A stretch of DNA of 64,000 nt from Ignavibacteriales bacterium (GCA_016709765.1 JADJMD010000013.1:868001-932000), one strand, 5' to 3'; shown: positions 50,936 through 60,212, counted from the stretch's first letter. Translations and numbers: made by a program. The notes: a model not told the origin generated them from the letters alone.

Positions 50936-53038
50936 TTATTTTAATAACATAAGTTTTTTAGTTTGAGTAAAACTGCCTGCCTTTATTTGGTAAAAATAAA
51001 CTCCACTTGCTAGTTGTGATGCGTTAAAGTTTACTTCATACCTACCTGCAGATTTTTCTTCGTTCACTAATGTTGAAACTTCTCTTCCAAGAATATCATA
51101 GATTTTTAGTGAAACAATTCCTGCTGTTGCAATGCTGTAACTTATTTTTGTAGTTGGATTAAATGGGTTTGGATAGTTTTGGGATAAAGAATAATTATCT
51201 ATCCAATTATCTATTGTTTTGATGTTTGTGATTCCAGAATTTGTATTTTTTAGAACTAGACTATTTTGTCCAGTTATCCAGCCTGTATTAGAATCCGAAA
51301 AAAATAATGAGGTTAGTGTTTCTAATGGAAAACTTTCAGAATTCCATGTGTTCCCCTGATCAGACGAAAAGAATATTTTATTGAGCGATATGGCGACATA
51401 ATCTCCATTGTTGTTTATAGAGATTTCTATAATTCTGGCACCATTAATATTTCCAGGTATTGACAGGATATTTGACCATTGTTCACCATTATCAGAACTT
51501 TTATAAATTAACATTTCTATTCCGCTAGGACCAGATTTACCGCCACTAATAAGAATGACATTGTTTGTTTTTGTAATAGCATAAAGTGCCATCGAATCAG
51601 TTGAGAATTTGTTTTCCCAACCGATTCCATAATCCGTTGATTTAAGTAAGAGAGGAGTAAAACTTGAATTATCATAACCGCAAATCCACAAGTCATTATT
51701 ATCATCTTTAATAATTTTACTAAACTGATTTGATGTGGGTTGTATTATATTTATCCAATTATTTCCCCCGTCCGTAGTTTTTAAAATTGTACCATTCAAA
51801 CCGACAGCAAAAACGGTATCAGTACCAGTCGAGCTAATTGAATTAAGTTTGGTTGTCACACCAGATACTTGCGTATTCCAATTTGATCCGCCATTAGTAG
51901 ATTTAATAATATTCCCGTTGTTACCAACGGCCCACCCAAAATTAATATCGGCAAACTCAATATCATTAAAAGTGTTTATTACAGGCGCTATTGTGCTTGT
52001 CCAATTATCACCAGAATCTAATGTTTTAAAAATTAATCCATTACTTCCGGTTAACCAGCCTACTTGAGAGTTTAGAAAAAAACCGTTTGTTAAATTTGAT
52101 TCTAAATTTCTTGACCATAATATCCAATTTGTACCACCATCTGTACTTTTTAGAATTGTTCCTTTATTACTAATAACCCAGCCGTTATTTTGATCTGAGA
52201 AATTGATGCCCGTAAGCATTTCCGTTGTTGGTGTTGTTATGCTGTTCCAGTTCGTTCCTCCATCTGATGTTTTAACAACTACTCCATTAAACCCAACAGC
52301 CCAGCCAGTGTTTTGGTCAATCATAAATATTGAGTTGAATTGTGTTGTCGTGTTGGATGTTTGATTCGTCCAACTCTGTCCACCATTTGTGGTTTTAGAG
52401 ATTTGCCCACCACTTCCAACAAACCATCCGATATTTTCGTCAATAAAAAAAGCATCTAAGTAGAAAGAAGCAATATTGTAAGTAACCCAACTATTACCCG
52501 AATTAGTAGTTTTTAAAATTTCATTTTGGCCTGAAACCCATCCAGTTGTGTCGTTGATAAAATATCCACATTGAAGAAAATTAGTTGATGGAACATTTTT
52601 TACATTCCAAGTATCGCCTCCATTATTTGAAACCAATATTCTTTTTTCTTGGCCGGTTATTGCAATTCCTTTTTGTGAATCAAAAAATCGGATTTCATAT
52701 ATCTGATCTGGTGAGTTAGGATTCTGATCAACCCAATCTTCACCACCATTAGTAGTTTTAATGATTATCCCATTCCCAGACATCCAGCCTATTGAGCTAT
52801 TAATAAAACATACTGAATACCAAAGATCATTATGCCCATTAATATTTCGTTTTACTTCCCAATCCATTCCATTATTTGTGCTTTTAATAAACGCTCCAAA
52901 GCTGGAAATAAAAACATCTTCAGTTCCTACTAGGTTTATACCTAATAATGCATTTCCGTAAGGGCTAGGTAAATGCTGTGCCCATTGGGCAAAAATGATA
53001 GTTGATAGAACAAAGGTGAGTAAAAGTACTTTTTTCAT
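50936..53038 (-). CDS. YCF48/BNR-repeat secreted protein with type IX secretion sorting domain
   Basis: 700 residues: signal peptide (1-16), then about twelve repeats of ~42 residues with the GWAVG..G-I/L-KT..GG..W pattern (beta-propeller of the YCF48/Vps10/BNR kind, residues ~20-610). The C-terminal ~80 residues form a type A sorting domain: NYPNPFNPTT, then ISYSIA, YDILGREV, ASGVYFYQIK and a final KLMLLK. The type IX system would export it and anchor it at the cell surface. Such propellers are mostly of unknown function. No type IX core gene lies in this window. Confidence 0.92.
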   Translation of the reverse strand: MKKVLLLTFVLSTIIFAQWAQHLPSPYGNALLGINLVGTEDVFISSFGAFIKSTNNGMDWEVKRNINGHNDLWYSVCFINSSIGWMSGNGIIIKTTNGGEDWVDQNPNSPDQIYEIRFFDSQKGIAITGQEKRILVSNNGGDTWNVKNVPSTNFLQCGYFINDTTGWVSGQNEILKTTNSGNSWVTYNIASFYLDAFFIDENIGWFVGSGGQISKTTNGGQSWTNQTSNTTTQFNSIFMIDQNTGWAVGFNGVVVKTSDGGTNWNSITTPTTEMLTGINFSDQNNGWVISNKGTILKSTDGGTNWILWSRNLESNLTNGFFLNSQVGWLTGSNGLIFKTLDSGDNWTSTIAPVINTFNDIEFADINFGWAVGNNGNIIKSTNGGSNWNTQVSGVTTKLNSISSTGTDTVFAVGLNGTILKTTDGGNNWINIIQPTSNQFSKIIKDDNNDLWICGYDNSSFTPLLLKSTDYGIGWENKFSTDSMALYAITKTNNVILISGGKSGPSGIEMLIYKSSDNGEQWSNILSIPGNINGARIIEISINNNGDYVAISLNKIFFSSDQGNTWNSESFPLETLTSLFFSDSNTGWITGQNSLVLKNTNSGITNIKTIDNWIDNYSLSQNYPNPFNPTTKISYSIATAGIVSLKIYDILGREVSTLVNEEKSAGRYEVNFNASQLASGVYFYQIKAGSFTQTKKLMLLK

Positions 53039-53062
53039 AATGCTCCCCTGTGAATATAAGTT

Positions 53063-53551
53063 TTATTTAACAGCACTCCACAAATTTTTCTTCTTAACAC
53101 CGAATGAAACAATTTTTGAATCAATAGGAACTTTGAATCCGCACAATAAAGATCTTGCTTTTGTTTTTACAGGAAAGTTATCGCTAAAGCATAAGTTGTG
53201 CGCTTTAGAATCCTGATCTTCACTGCCGTCTTTAGTTAGATATGTTGAAACAATTCCTTCTCCCTTTAAACCGGAACGATATTCGTTTCCTTTATCATCC
53301 TTAAGAGTAATGCTCATTGTATATTCAGCACCCATTTGAATACTCTTATCAGAAATATTTTCAATTGTAATATCTGCAACTAAAAATTTGCTGCCGCTTT
53401 TTGTATCGGAATCCTTAAACTCAATAAGTCTGTGTAATTTAATTTTAACTTCACTGTTTTTTAATTCAGATATTACCGCGTTTTTGTTTTGCGCTAAACC
53501 CATAGAAAATAAAGTAGTTACTAGTAGGAGTGTTATTAAGTGTGTTTTCAT
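53063..53551 (-). CDS. Secreted DUF4352-like protein
   Basis: 162 residues from ATG 53551 (the frame is open to 53605). Signal peptide about 1-20 (GLAQ). One beta domain: SGSKFLVADITIENISDKSI, EYTMSITLKDDKGNEY and LCFSDNFPVKTKAR, GFKVP; this resembles immunoglobulin-like DUF4352. Two Cys (LCFS, LCGF) may pair. Located 25 bases upstream of the propeller gene; function unknown. Confidence 0.7.
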   Translation of the reverse strand: MKTHLITLLLVTTLFSMGLAQNKNAVISELKNSEVKIKLHRLIEFKDSDTKSGSKFLVADITIENISDKSIQMGAEYTMSITLKDDKGNEYRSGLKGEGIVSTYLTKDGSEDQDSKAHNLCFSDNFPVKTKARSLLCGFKVPIDSKIVSFGVKKKNLWSAVK

Positions 53552-53728
53552 AAAAATCTTTTTTATTGCCTCTGTATGTTTAAAAATATTTCTCTTCAAT
53601 TTCAATTTATTTAATTGTAAGGAACTAACGGATTAACAATTATCGTTCCGAGAATGGAATTAGATTATGGCTTTAATTTAAGTATTTATAAATATACAGG
53701 CCTGTTTTTAGCTCACAAATGAAGAGTA

Positions 53729-55114
53729 ATGAATACACAAGTAAACTCAGTTTTAATAGACAAGCTGCAACTCCGATTTAAAGAGATAAAGTTTTTGTTA
53801 CTAAAAATCATCATAACTAAATTGCGCGCAATATTTTTTAAAGGCATCGTTGTGGATATTAAAAACAAACTACAAGATCTAAAATCCGGTTTTCATAAAA
53901 CATTCTGGGTGGCAAATGTAATGGAGTTGTTTGAGCGACTTGCTTACTATGGTCAGCAAATTGTTTTTATGATTTACATGCGTAATGATCTTGGTTTTAC
54001 AGAAGCAGAAGCGGGACAGCTTTCCGGGATTTTTGGCGGTTTGATTTATCTGCTTCCTATTCTTGGTGGAACTCTTGCTGATAAATGGGGATTTAGAAAA
54101 GCTTTTAATATTGCGTTTACAATTCTCGGCCTTGGATATTTTCTTATCGGCTCAGTTGGAATGTCATCTTTTTCGGGTGTGTACGGAAACTTTAACCAAT
54201 ACTGGTTGTTAATGTTATTCTTAGTTTTTACTGCTTTCGGAGGATCTTTTATCAAACCATCTGTACTCGGAACCGTTGCAGTTACATCAACACCTGAAAC
54301 AAAATCACTTGGCTTTGCAATTTATTACTGGCTGGTAAATGCCGGCGCAATGATTGGACCAACAATTGCATACTTTGTACGCGATAGCTTTGGTAACCAA
54401 TATGTTTACATAGTTTCATCAATCAGTTGTTTTGCAATGCTGATTGTAAACATACTTTTATACAAAGAAGTTAAATCACCCGCCACGGATGTTGTTGAAT
54501 CTTTTGGAAAGAAAATTGAAAACTTATTTGTTGTACTTGCAAATTTTAGGTTTATGATTTTTCTTTTAATCTATTCTTTGTACTGGATAATCTTCTGGCA
54601 GGAATTTATAATCGTACCTTATTACATAACAGATTATATAAGTGCTTCCGCACCTTATGAAATTATTCAATCGTGGGCCGGTGCAGGAGCAATTATTCTT
54701 TTACAAATTCCATTAAATAGATTGACGAAAAATCTACCAACCTCTAAAGCAATCTTATACGGGTTTGCATTTTCAAGTTTGATATGGGTTATCATCGGAA
54801 TTTACCCGAGCATACCAACTATCGCGGCAGGAATTGTTGCTTTTGCGATTGGTGAAATGGTGCAGGCTCCAAGATATTACGAGTATATTTCTGATATCGC
54901 TCCTGCAGGACAGCAAGGATTGTTTCAGGGTTATGCGTTCCTTCCAATAGCAATTGCAAGATTTGTCGGTGATCCACTTGGCGGTTGGCTGTACCAATCT
55001 TCAAAAGCGGCGGGCAAACCGGAACTTGTATGGTTTGCGTTAATTGGGATTGGTGTACTTGCAACAATTTTAATGTGGCTTTACAATAAATTTTTAGCTG
55101 TAAAAGAAGCATAA
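53729..55114 (+). CDS. POT-family (proton-coupled oligopeptide) MFS transporter
   Basis: 461 residues, 12 or more TM helices. The ExxER proton-coupling motif is present (MELFERLAYYG), then FGGLIYLLPILGGTLADKWGFRKA and FGGSFIKPSVLGT. The family imports di- and tripeptides with protons. The N-terminal 45 residues (before DIKNKLQDLKSGFHKTF) are unusually basic and may not be translated; a GTG near 53852 could be the true start. Together with the exported peptidases this hints at peptide use. Confidence 0.82.
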   Translation: MNTQVNSVLIDKLQLRFKEIKFLLLKIIITKLRAIFFKGIVVDIKNKLQDLKSGFHKTFWVANVMELFERLAYYGQQIVFMIYMRNDLGFTEAEAGQLSGIFGGLIYLLPILGGTLADKWGFRKAFNIAFTILGLGYFLIGSVGMSSFSGVYGNFNQYWLLMLFLVFTAFGGSFIKPSVLGTVAVTSTPETKSLGFAIYYWLVNAGAMIGPTIAYFVRDSFGNQYVYIVSSISCFAMLIVNILLYKEVKSPATDVVESFGKKIENLFVVLANFRFMIFLLIYSLYWIIFWQEFIIVPYYITDYISASAPYEIIQSWAGAGAIILLQIPLNRLTKNLPTSKAILYGFAFSSLIWVIIGIYPSIPTIAAGIVAFAIGEMVQAPRYYEYISDIAPAGQQGLFQGYAFLPIAIARFVGDPLGGWLYQSSKAAGKPELVWFALIGIGVLATILMWLYNKFLAVKEA

Positions 55115-55255
55115 TTGCTTTTTCATAATTGGTGATTGGCAAATTCGTTAACCGATCACCAATTTTTGTATGTTATTTCCACATTTTAGATCACAGCAAA
55201 CTCTGAATCCTTTTCTTAAATTTCTTATCAAACTAAACAGAAAAAATTAAGGCTT

Positions 55256-55645
55256 ATGGCAACTGAACAAATTTTATTATACGCGGTTATTGCTCTTATT
55301 ATCTATTATGTGGGTAAAAAGTTTTATTTGATTAAATCTATAAAACAATATTCACCAGTTGATGCTTCAGCAAAAGTTAAAAAAGAAAGAAATGTTGTTT
55401 TTCTTGATGTAAGAACGGATAAAGAAAGAAAACAAAGTTCTATAAAAGGTTCTTATCACATTCCTGTAACTTCTATAAAAGACAGGGAACAGGAATTAAA
55501 AAAGTTTAAAGATGCAGAAATAATCTGTTACTGCCAGACCGGAAGCCGAAGTTTAACAGCCGCATCTAAACTAAAAAAAATGGGATTTAGCGCAAGTAAT
55601 TTAAGTGGAGGAATGGTTCGTTGGAACTCATCAGGCTTGAGATAG
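55256..55645 (+). CDS. Membrane-anchored rhodanese-like protein
   Basis: 129 residues; TM helix about 6-20, then a rhodanese domain (about 45-128) with VVFLDVRTDKE and the active-site loop CYCQTGSRS (catalytic Cys 93). The CQTGSR loop is a six-residue type with Arg, fitting a sulfurtransferase. First gene of a tight run with the DUF6132 and DUF302 proteins. Confidence 0.88.
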   Translation: MATEQILLYAVIALIIYYVGKKFYLIKSIKQYSPVDASAKVKKERNVVFLDVRTDKERKQSSIKGSYHIPVTSIKDREQELKKFKDAEIICYCQTGSRSLTAASKLKKMGFSASNLSGGMVRWNSSGLR

Positions 55646-55857
55646 TTTGGAAATGGGCTAAACGCATTTTACCAGTTGTTGGTGGTGCTATAGCTGGATA
55701 TTCATATTATTATTACATTGGATGCGATCGAGGATGTCCAATTTCAGGCAATCCATTTATAAGTGTTGCTTATGGTGCGTTTGCGGGATTTCTATTCATC
55801 GACTGGAAATCCATCTTTAACAAAAATAAAGAAGAAGAAACAAAGGAAATCAAGTAA
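55621..55857 (+). CDS. DUF6132-like small membrane protein
   Basis: 78 residues; TTG start overlapping the rhodanese gene by 25 bases. No ATG/GTG is available in this frame, so the start is tentative. Two TM helices (VVGGAIAGYSYYYYIG and VAYGAFAGFLFI) around a conserved GCDRGCPISGNPF segment, which recalls DUF6132 (CPITSNP). The two Cys could bind a metal. The stop overlaps the DUF302 start (TAATG). Confidence 0.75.
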   Translation: MELIRLEIVWKWAKRILPVVGGAIAGYSYYYYIGCDRGCPISGNPFISVAYGAFAGFLFIDWKSIFNKNKEEETKEIK

Positions 55858-56240
55858 TGCAATACGGTTTTAACAAAACAACTGATTACACATTTGAACA
55901 AGCAATTGAAAAAGTAACTGAAGAACTTAAAAAAGAAGGCTTCGGTATTCTTACTACAATTGATGTGAAAGAAACGTTGAAGAAAAAAATTGATGTTGAT
56001 TTTAAAAAGTACACAATACTCGGTGCTTGCAATCCAAAACTTGCCCACAGTGCTTTGCAAGTTGAAGAAGAATTAGGGTTATTGCTTCCATGCAACGTAA
56101 TTGTTTATGAAAAAGAAAACAAAACGGTTGTATCTGTTTTTGACCCAAACATTATGGCTCACATAATTGATAATCCGGATATGAAAGCAGTTGCACAAGA
56201 AGTAAAAAATAAATTACAAAGAGTATTAGAGGCTGTGTAA
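55857..56240 (+). CDS. DUF302 family protein
   Basis: 127 residues: FEQAIEKVTEELKKEGFGILTTIDV, ILGACNPKLAHSALQVEEELGLLLPCNVIVYE and VVSVFDPNIM are the family's three blocks. The Cys in GACNP and LLPCN are conserved. Structure-known members are trimeric alpha/beta proteins of unknown function, often near sulfur or redox genes, as here. Start in TAATG; element E follows its stop. Confidence 0.9.
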   Translation: MQYGFNKTTDYTFEQAIEKVTEELKKEGFGILTTIDVKETLKKKIDVDFKKYTILGACNPKLAHSALQVEEELGLLLPCNVIVYEKENKTVVSVFDPNIMAHIIDNPDMKAVAQEVKNKLQRVLEAV

Positions 56241-56248
56241 ATTTGACA

Positions 56249-56311
56249 GTCATTCCAGCGAATGCTGGAATCTGGCACACTAAATAGATTCCGGATCAAG
56301 TCCGGAATGAT
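56249..56311. repeat. Palindromic element E
   Basis: GTCATTCCAGCGAATGCTGGAATC, spacer, GATTCCGGATCAAGTCCGGAATGAT: two hairpins, GTCAT/ATGAT ends, same plan as the Rnf-region elements. Between the DUF302 and thioredoxin genes. Confidence 0.82.
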
Positions 56312-56358
56312 AAAGTAGAATTAAATAAAAATAAAAAATCATAAGAAAGGCAAACTAA

Positions 56359-56721
56359 ATGACAGAGCAATTAACAAAAGAAACTTTTTTAACTAAAGTA
56401 TTTGATTACGAAAAAAGTCAAGATTGGAAATTCAACGGTGAACTTCCTGCAATTATAGATTTCTGGGCCCCATGGTGCGGTCCTTGCAGAATGGTTGGAC
56501 CGGTTCTAGAAGAATTATCAGAAGAGTATAAAGGAAAAGTAAACATTTATAAAGTTAACACAGATGAAGAGCAGGAACTTGGTTCTGTGTTCGGTATCAG
56601 AAGCATTCCTTCAATACTTTTTGTACCAACTACCGGGCAACCTAAAATGGCGGTTGGCGCTTTACCGAAAGAATCAATAAAAGAAGCTATAGAAAAAGAA
56701 TTATTAGTTTCTGTTTCTTAA
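56359..56721 (+). CDS. trxA: Thioredoxin
   Basis: 120 residues, no signal peptide: thioredoxin fold with FWAPWCGPCRMVGPV (Cys 40 and 43) and the cis-Pro in IRSIPSILF. A short N-terminal extension (VFDYEKSQDWKFNGE) is the Bacteroidota kind. General protein disulphide reductase. Downstream of the rhodanese group and followed by its own terminator. ATG preceded by AAGGCAA. Confidence 0.92.
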   Translation: MTEQLTKETFLTKVFDYEKSQDWKFNGELPAIIDFWAPWCGPCRMVGPVLEELSEEYKGKVNIYKVNTDEEQELGSVFGIRSIPSILFVPTTGQPKMAVGALPKESIKEAIEKELLVSVS

Positions 56722-56744
56722 TTTTTCATAAGTCTCAATGAATT

Positions 56745-56775
56745 AACGCATTTCGGTAACGGGATGCGTTTTTTC
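56745..56775 (+). terminator. Intrinsic terminator of trxA
   Basis: AACGCAT/ATGCGTT stem with a 12-base loop that itself pairs partly (CGG/CCG-type), followed by TTTTTTC. Confidence 0.8.
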
Positions 56776-57002
56776 TTTTAAATTCTTTCATTTTAAAAGA
56801 CTGCAGTTATTTTTCCAATCTGTAATATTTTTCTGCTAAAATCACCGAAAGGCAAACCTATTCTTTACTTTCAAGCATTAATCGAAATATTTCATCACTA
56901 TAGGGAAAATTTATAACGGTATAATATTTGAAAAACTGTTAATATTATAACTAATGCTGTAATCAGTTTGTTTCTCAAAAAATAGATTTAAAGGAATATT
57001 TT

Positions 57003-58163
57003 ATGAAAAAGATTATACTTTTATCAATGTTTATTTTGCTGATAGTTGTTGGATGCTCATCCGCACCAGAAACTGTACAGGATCCAAAACAACTAACTTT
57101 TTTAAGCAACGGAATCTGGCTCGGTAGTTTGCCTTGCGAAGATTGTGATGTGATAGATTATCAGCTGAACTTAAAAAACGATTTTACATTCGTGCAAAAA
57201 TTTGTTTATAAAGGAAAAAGTGATGAGTTTATTGTTGATGAGGGCAATTGGGTTTTTGATTCAGATTCTGTCATCGAACTTGAAAGTTATGATTATGCAA
57301 AATTATTTTTAATAAGCGGAAAAGAATTAATTATGCTTGATGAATACGGCGATAGAATAAATTCTGAATCGGAAAAAAAATATCATCTGCATAAAGATGC
57401 AAGTACAGTAAAGGAAATAAAAGACGTTAAAGAAGTAAAAGTAGAAAAACCAGTTGAGGATGATGTTGATAATAATTCACAACATTATCAGAATAAATTT
57501 TTAGCAGGTGTTGATTTTATCGCAAGAGGTAATGAACCTAACTGGACATTAGAAATTGATTTTGAAAAATCCATTGCATTTGCAACAACGGATGATATTA
57601 AAATAAACACCCCAGCTGTTGCTGGAATCAAAGCACAAGATTCTGATGTTACTCTTTACAGAGCAAAGTCAGACAAGGGTGAACTAATAATTACCGTTAT
57701 TAAGGACAATTGTGAGGATAACATGTCCGGAGAAATATTCCCTTACAAAGTAAGAGTAGAAGCTAAGGGTCCTGATGATACTAACTATAACCCCTTTGAA
57801 GGATGTGGAAATTATTTATATGATAATCGCTTATATGATATTTATGTAATGGAAGAGATGACAGGCATTAATTTTAAAAAAGAAAAGTTACAAAAAGGAA
57901 TGCCTCAATTTGAATTTAACTTGACTGAGATGCGTTTTAGCGGGCACGCTGGATGTAACACAATTGGCGGAAGCATTAATGTTGTTGGTAATAAAATTAC
58001 CTTCGGGGCTTTGATGGGTACCTTAATGGCTTGTCCAAATATGAAAATTGAAAAAGCAGTCATCGAGGCACTTAATCAAAAAACAGTTACTTACAGCATC
58101 GATAAAATGAAGCTTACTATAGTTAGCGGTAAAACTAAAATGGTTTTTAAAAAGGTTGATTAA
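57003..58163 (+). CDS. Lipoprotein with NlpE-like, COG3650-like and META domains
   Basis: 386 residues; lipobox VVGC (Cys ~18). Domain 1 (about 35-125) has G-SLPCEDCDVIDYQL with the CxxC of NlpE-N. Domain 2 (about 165-280) has FIARGNEPNWTLEI and CEDNMSGEIFPY, as in COG3650 proteins. Domain 3 (about 290-386) is a META domain: MRFSGHAGCNTIGGSI and GTLMACPN. Such modules occur in heat-shock/HslJ-type surface proteins and copper-stress sensing (NlpE). Role unclear; likely outer-membrane stress or metal-related. Confidence 0.85.
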   Translation: MKKIILLSMFILLIVVGCSSAPETVQDPKQLTFLSNGIWLGSLPCEDCDVIDYQLNLKNDFTFVQKFVYKGKSDEFIVDEGNWVFDSDSVIELESYDYAKLFLISGKELIMLDEYGDRINSESEKKYHLHKDASTVKEIKDVKEVKVEKPVEDDVDNNSQHYQNKFLAGVDFIARGNEPNWTLEIDFEKSIAFATTDDIKINTPAVAGIKAQDSDVTLYRAKSDKGELIITVIKDNCEDNMSGEIFPYKVRVEAKGPDDTNYNPFEGCGNYLYDNRLYDIYVMEEMTGINFKKEKLQKGMPQFEFNLTEMRFSGHAGCNTIGGSINVVGNKITFGALMGTLMACPNMKIEKAVIEALNQKTVTYSIDKMKLTIVSGKTKMVFKKVD

Positions 58164-58192
58164 AAAATAAAAAGATGGGAAGATGAAAAATT

Positions 58193-58219
58193 AAGGGATG
58201 CTATTGCATCCCTTTTTTA
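58193..58219 (+). terminator. Intrinsic terminator of the NlpE-META gene
   Basis: AAGGGATGC/GCATCCCTT stem with TATT loop, followed by TTTTTAT. Confidence 0.9.
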
Positions 58220-58379
58220 TTTAACAGCTAACAAATCTTAATACTCAATTTTCTTTTTGTAAACATAGAAAGTCTATTTAAGCCTACACTTACCAATTCC
58301 CTTTAATCAAAAAAGCTTATGATTCAAATAATTTATTCGGCATTTTAATTGTACTGGTGCAGAAAAAGCCGGAGAGATT

Positions 58380-59159
58380 ATGTATTTACAAAACAAATTT
58401 CTTTCAATCTTAATTCTATTTACCGCCATATTATTTACTCATTGTTCACCTTCACGCTCAGCAATTCTAAATCTAAAACCACAAACCCCAAATAATGAGT
58501 GGTACAAAGGGAAAGAAATTGTAACACTTGATAATGATTCTATCATTATCAGGATATCCTATGATAGAAGTGATAATAATCATTATGTCTTTGATACGGA
58601 GATAATAAACAATTCAGAAAAGACCATACTTGTTGAACCTGAAAAGTTCAACTATAAAATCATTAGTGGAAAGATAAATGGTGGTGATCCTATAATATTA
58701 TCAGCAAAAGATCCAGAAAAGGTTATAATGGAGTTGCAACAAAATTATGCAATTCATAAAAATAATGTGGAAATGGAGGCAATGACATATTCTTTTGGAT
58801 GTTTTTTACAGTTTGTCGGACAAACAAAGGCGTTGGTCACAAATGATCCAGAACTATCTAAACGAATTGATTATCAATCCCAAAGAATGAAAGATGATGA
58901 ATTCATAACTGATATTCAAAACAATAGAATTGGTTCTGCTTTAGAAAACTCATCCTATGTATGGGAAATTCTCGCTTTGCGAAAAACCACACTATATCCA
59001 TTTCAAAATATTTCCGGAAAAGTTTTCTTCCCAATAAGTGGTTTGGCTGAAACTCTTAAATTTTACTTTCCTTTGGATAAATATGAAATGAGCTTATTGT
59101 ATGAACAAGAATCTACACCTCTCTACAAAAAGTATGTCGATCCAAATTTAGAATACTAA
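58380..59159 (+). CDS. Hypothetical lipoprotein, 259 aa
   Basis: Lipobox LFTHC (Cys ~22) after a hydrophobic leader. Mature: NNSEKTILVEPEKFNYKII resembles a beta-sandwich part; later helical stretch with MTYSFGCFLQFVGQTKA and a C-terminal LKFYFPLDKYEMSLLY. No family recognised. The frame ends just before a G-rich hairpin (AAGCCGGGC/GCCTGGTTT). Confidence 0.65.
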   Translation: MYLQNKFLSILILFTAILFTHCSPSRSAILNLKPQTPNNEWYKGKEIVTLDNDSIIIRISYDRSDNNHYVFDTEIINNSEKTILVEPEKFNYKIISGKINGGDPIILSAKDPEKVIMELQQNYAIHKNNVEMEAMTYSFGCFLQFVGQTKALVTNDPELSKRIDYQSQRMKDDEFITDIQNNRIGSALENSSYVWEILALRKTTLYPFQNISGKVFFPISGLAETLKFYFPLDKYEMSLLYEQESTPLYKKYVDPNLEY

Positions 59160-59182
59160 AGCCGGGCTATGGGGGGCCTGGT

Positions 59183-59449
59183 TTACAAAACCATTTTAAC
59201 AAATTCGCATGCTTCAAGTTTTGCAAAAATTATATCACGGATAGCTTCTGAGGTAACAAATACTGTTAAGTTAATACTAAAATATTTTCCTTTGGAACTG
59301 ACGTTTGATGAAGATATTTTATAATCCATTCCTCCAACAGATTGTTCAATCATCTTAATCATTTCATCAACATCGATACCAATAACTTTATACTCCCAAT
59401 TACAAGGATATTCTATCTTTGGTTTTTTGCTGTTAGAATCTAGAATCAT
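59183..59449 (-). CDS. DUF493 (YbeD-like) protein
   Basis: 88 residues, soluble: YPCNWEYKVIGIDVDEMIKMIEQSVG, KYFSINLTVFV and AKLEACEFVKMVL fit the YbeD/DUF493 ferredoxin-like fold, an ACT-like regulator of unknown partner. Eight bases after the EamA gene on the same strand. Confidence 0.88.
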   Translation of the reverse strand: MILDSNSKKPKIEYPCNWEYKVIGIDVDEMIKMIEQSVGGMDYKISSSNVSSKGKYFSINLTVFVTSEAIRDIIFAKLEACEFVKMVL

Positions 59450-59456
59450 ATTTTAA

Positions 59457-60212
59457 TTAATCCTTGTTTACTAGAAACACACCGGCGGTAATTATTAATC
59501 CGCTAAGTATCATTAATGGTGTAATATCTTCTTTAAGAAAAATCCAAGCCGTAATTACAGTTACAAACGGTTCAAAATAGAGATATGCTCCAACTTTTGC
59601 AGATTCCATTTCGCGTAGAGCATAAGCCCAAATTACATAAGCAACACCACTGCAAAGTAAACCTAAAAATAATATTGCAATCCAGCCAACGCTGGAAAGA
59701 TTTATTACTGATTTCATAGTTGCATCACTAACGGTAAACGGAATAATAATAATTGCCATCATTATAAAAAGATAAAGTATAGTCATTAAAGGGGAATAGG
59801 TAAGCGATATTTTTTTATTAACCATTGAATAAATTCCCCAAGTGAAAGCGCTGGATAGAACGAGTAAATCACCCCTGTTCTTTATTAAATCTATATTGGT
59901 TAAACTCCCTTTGCCTACAAGTAATAGCAAACCAATTGTTGCAATCACAATTCCCGTTACTTTAATCAGATTTATTTTTTCTTTAAAGAAAATCAACCCC
60001 AACAGTGCCATAAAAATTGGCGCTGTACCAATTATCCACCCTGTGTTGGATGCTGTTGTATATTTTAGTCCGGTAACTTGAATCCACAAATGAAATACAG
60101 CGATTAGTGCAAGAATAAAAATGTAGCTGTGGCTTTTAAGGTTAATGGCAAAATTTCTTTTTTGCATCAATGCAATCGAAAGAAGAAGGAAGATTGCAAG
60201 AATTAATCTCAT
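59457..60212 (-). CDS. EamA/DMT transporter whose first helix lies before the first usable start codon
   Basis: 251 residues from ATG 60212, but DMT proteins have ~290. In the same frame upstream to 60338, without a stop, are 42 codons encoding a proper first helix (FWLPLFAIIFWGASFIATKFLLNELTPE) as seen in EamA proteins. No ATG, GTG or TTG occurs there; the only options are ATT (60327-60329), ATA or CTG. So the protein either starts at a rare codon or the start codon has mutated. The second EamA repeat (FTWGIYSMVNKK, SGVAYVIWAYALREME) is intact. Substrate unknown. Confidence 0.8.
   Translation of the reverse strand: MRLILAIFLLLSIALMQKRNFAINLKSHSYIFILALIAVFHLWIQVTGLKYTTASNTGWIIGTAPIFMALLGLIFFKEKINLIKVTGIVIATIGLLLLVGKGSLTNIDLIKNRGDLLVLSSAFTWGIYSMVNKKISLTYSPLMTILYLFIMMAIIIIPFTVSDATMKSVINLSSVGWIAILFLGLLCSGVAYVIWAYALREMESAKVGAYLYFEPFVTVITAWIFLKEDITPLMILSGLIITAGVFLVNKD

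Noticed and set aside
59159..59185. G-rich hairpin AAGCCGGGC/GCCTGGTTT as terminator
   Set aside because: Contains two G-U pairs and no clear T run for the + gene; on the minus strand it is only weakly terminator-like, so it is mentioned with the neighbouring gene instead of called.
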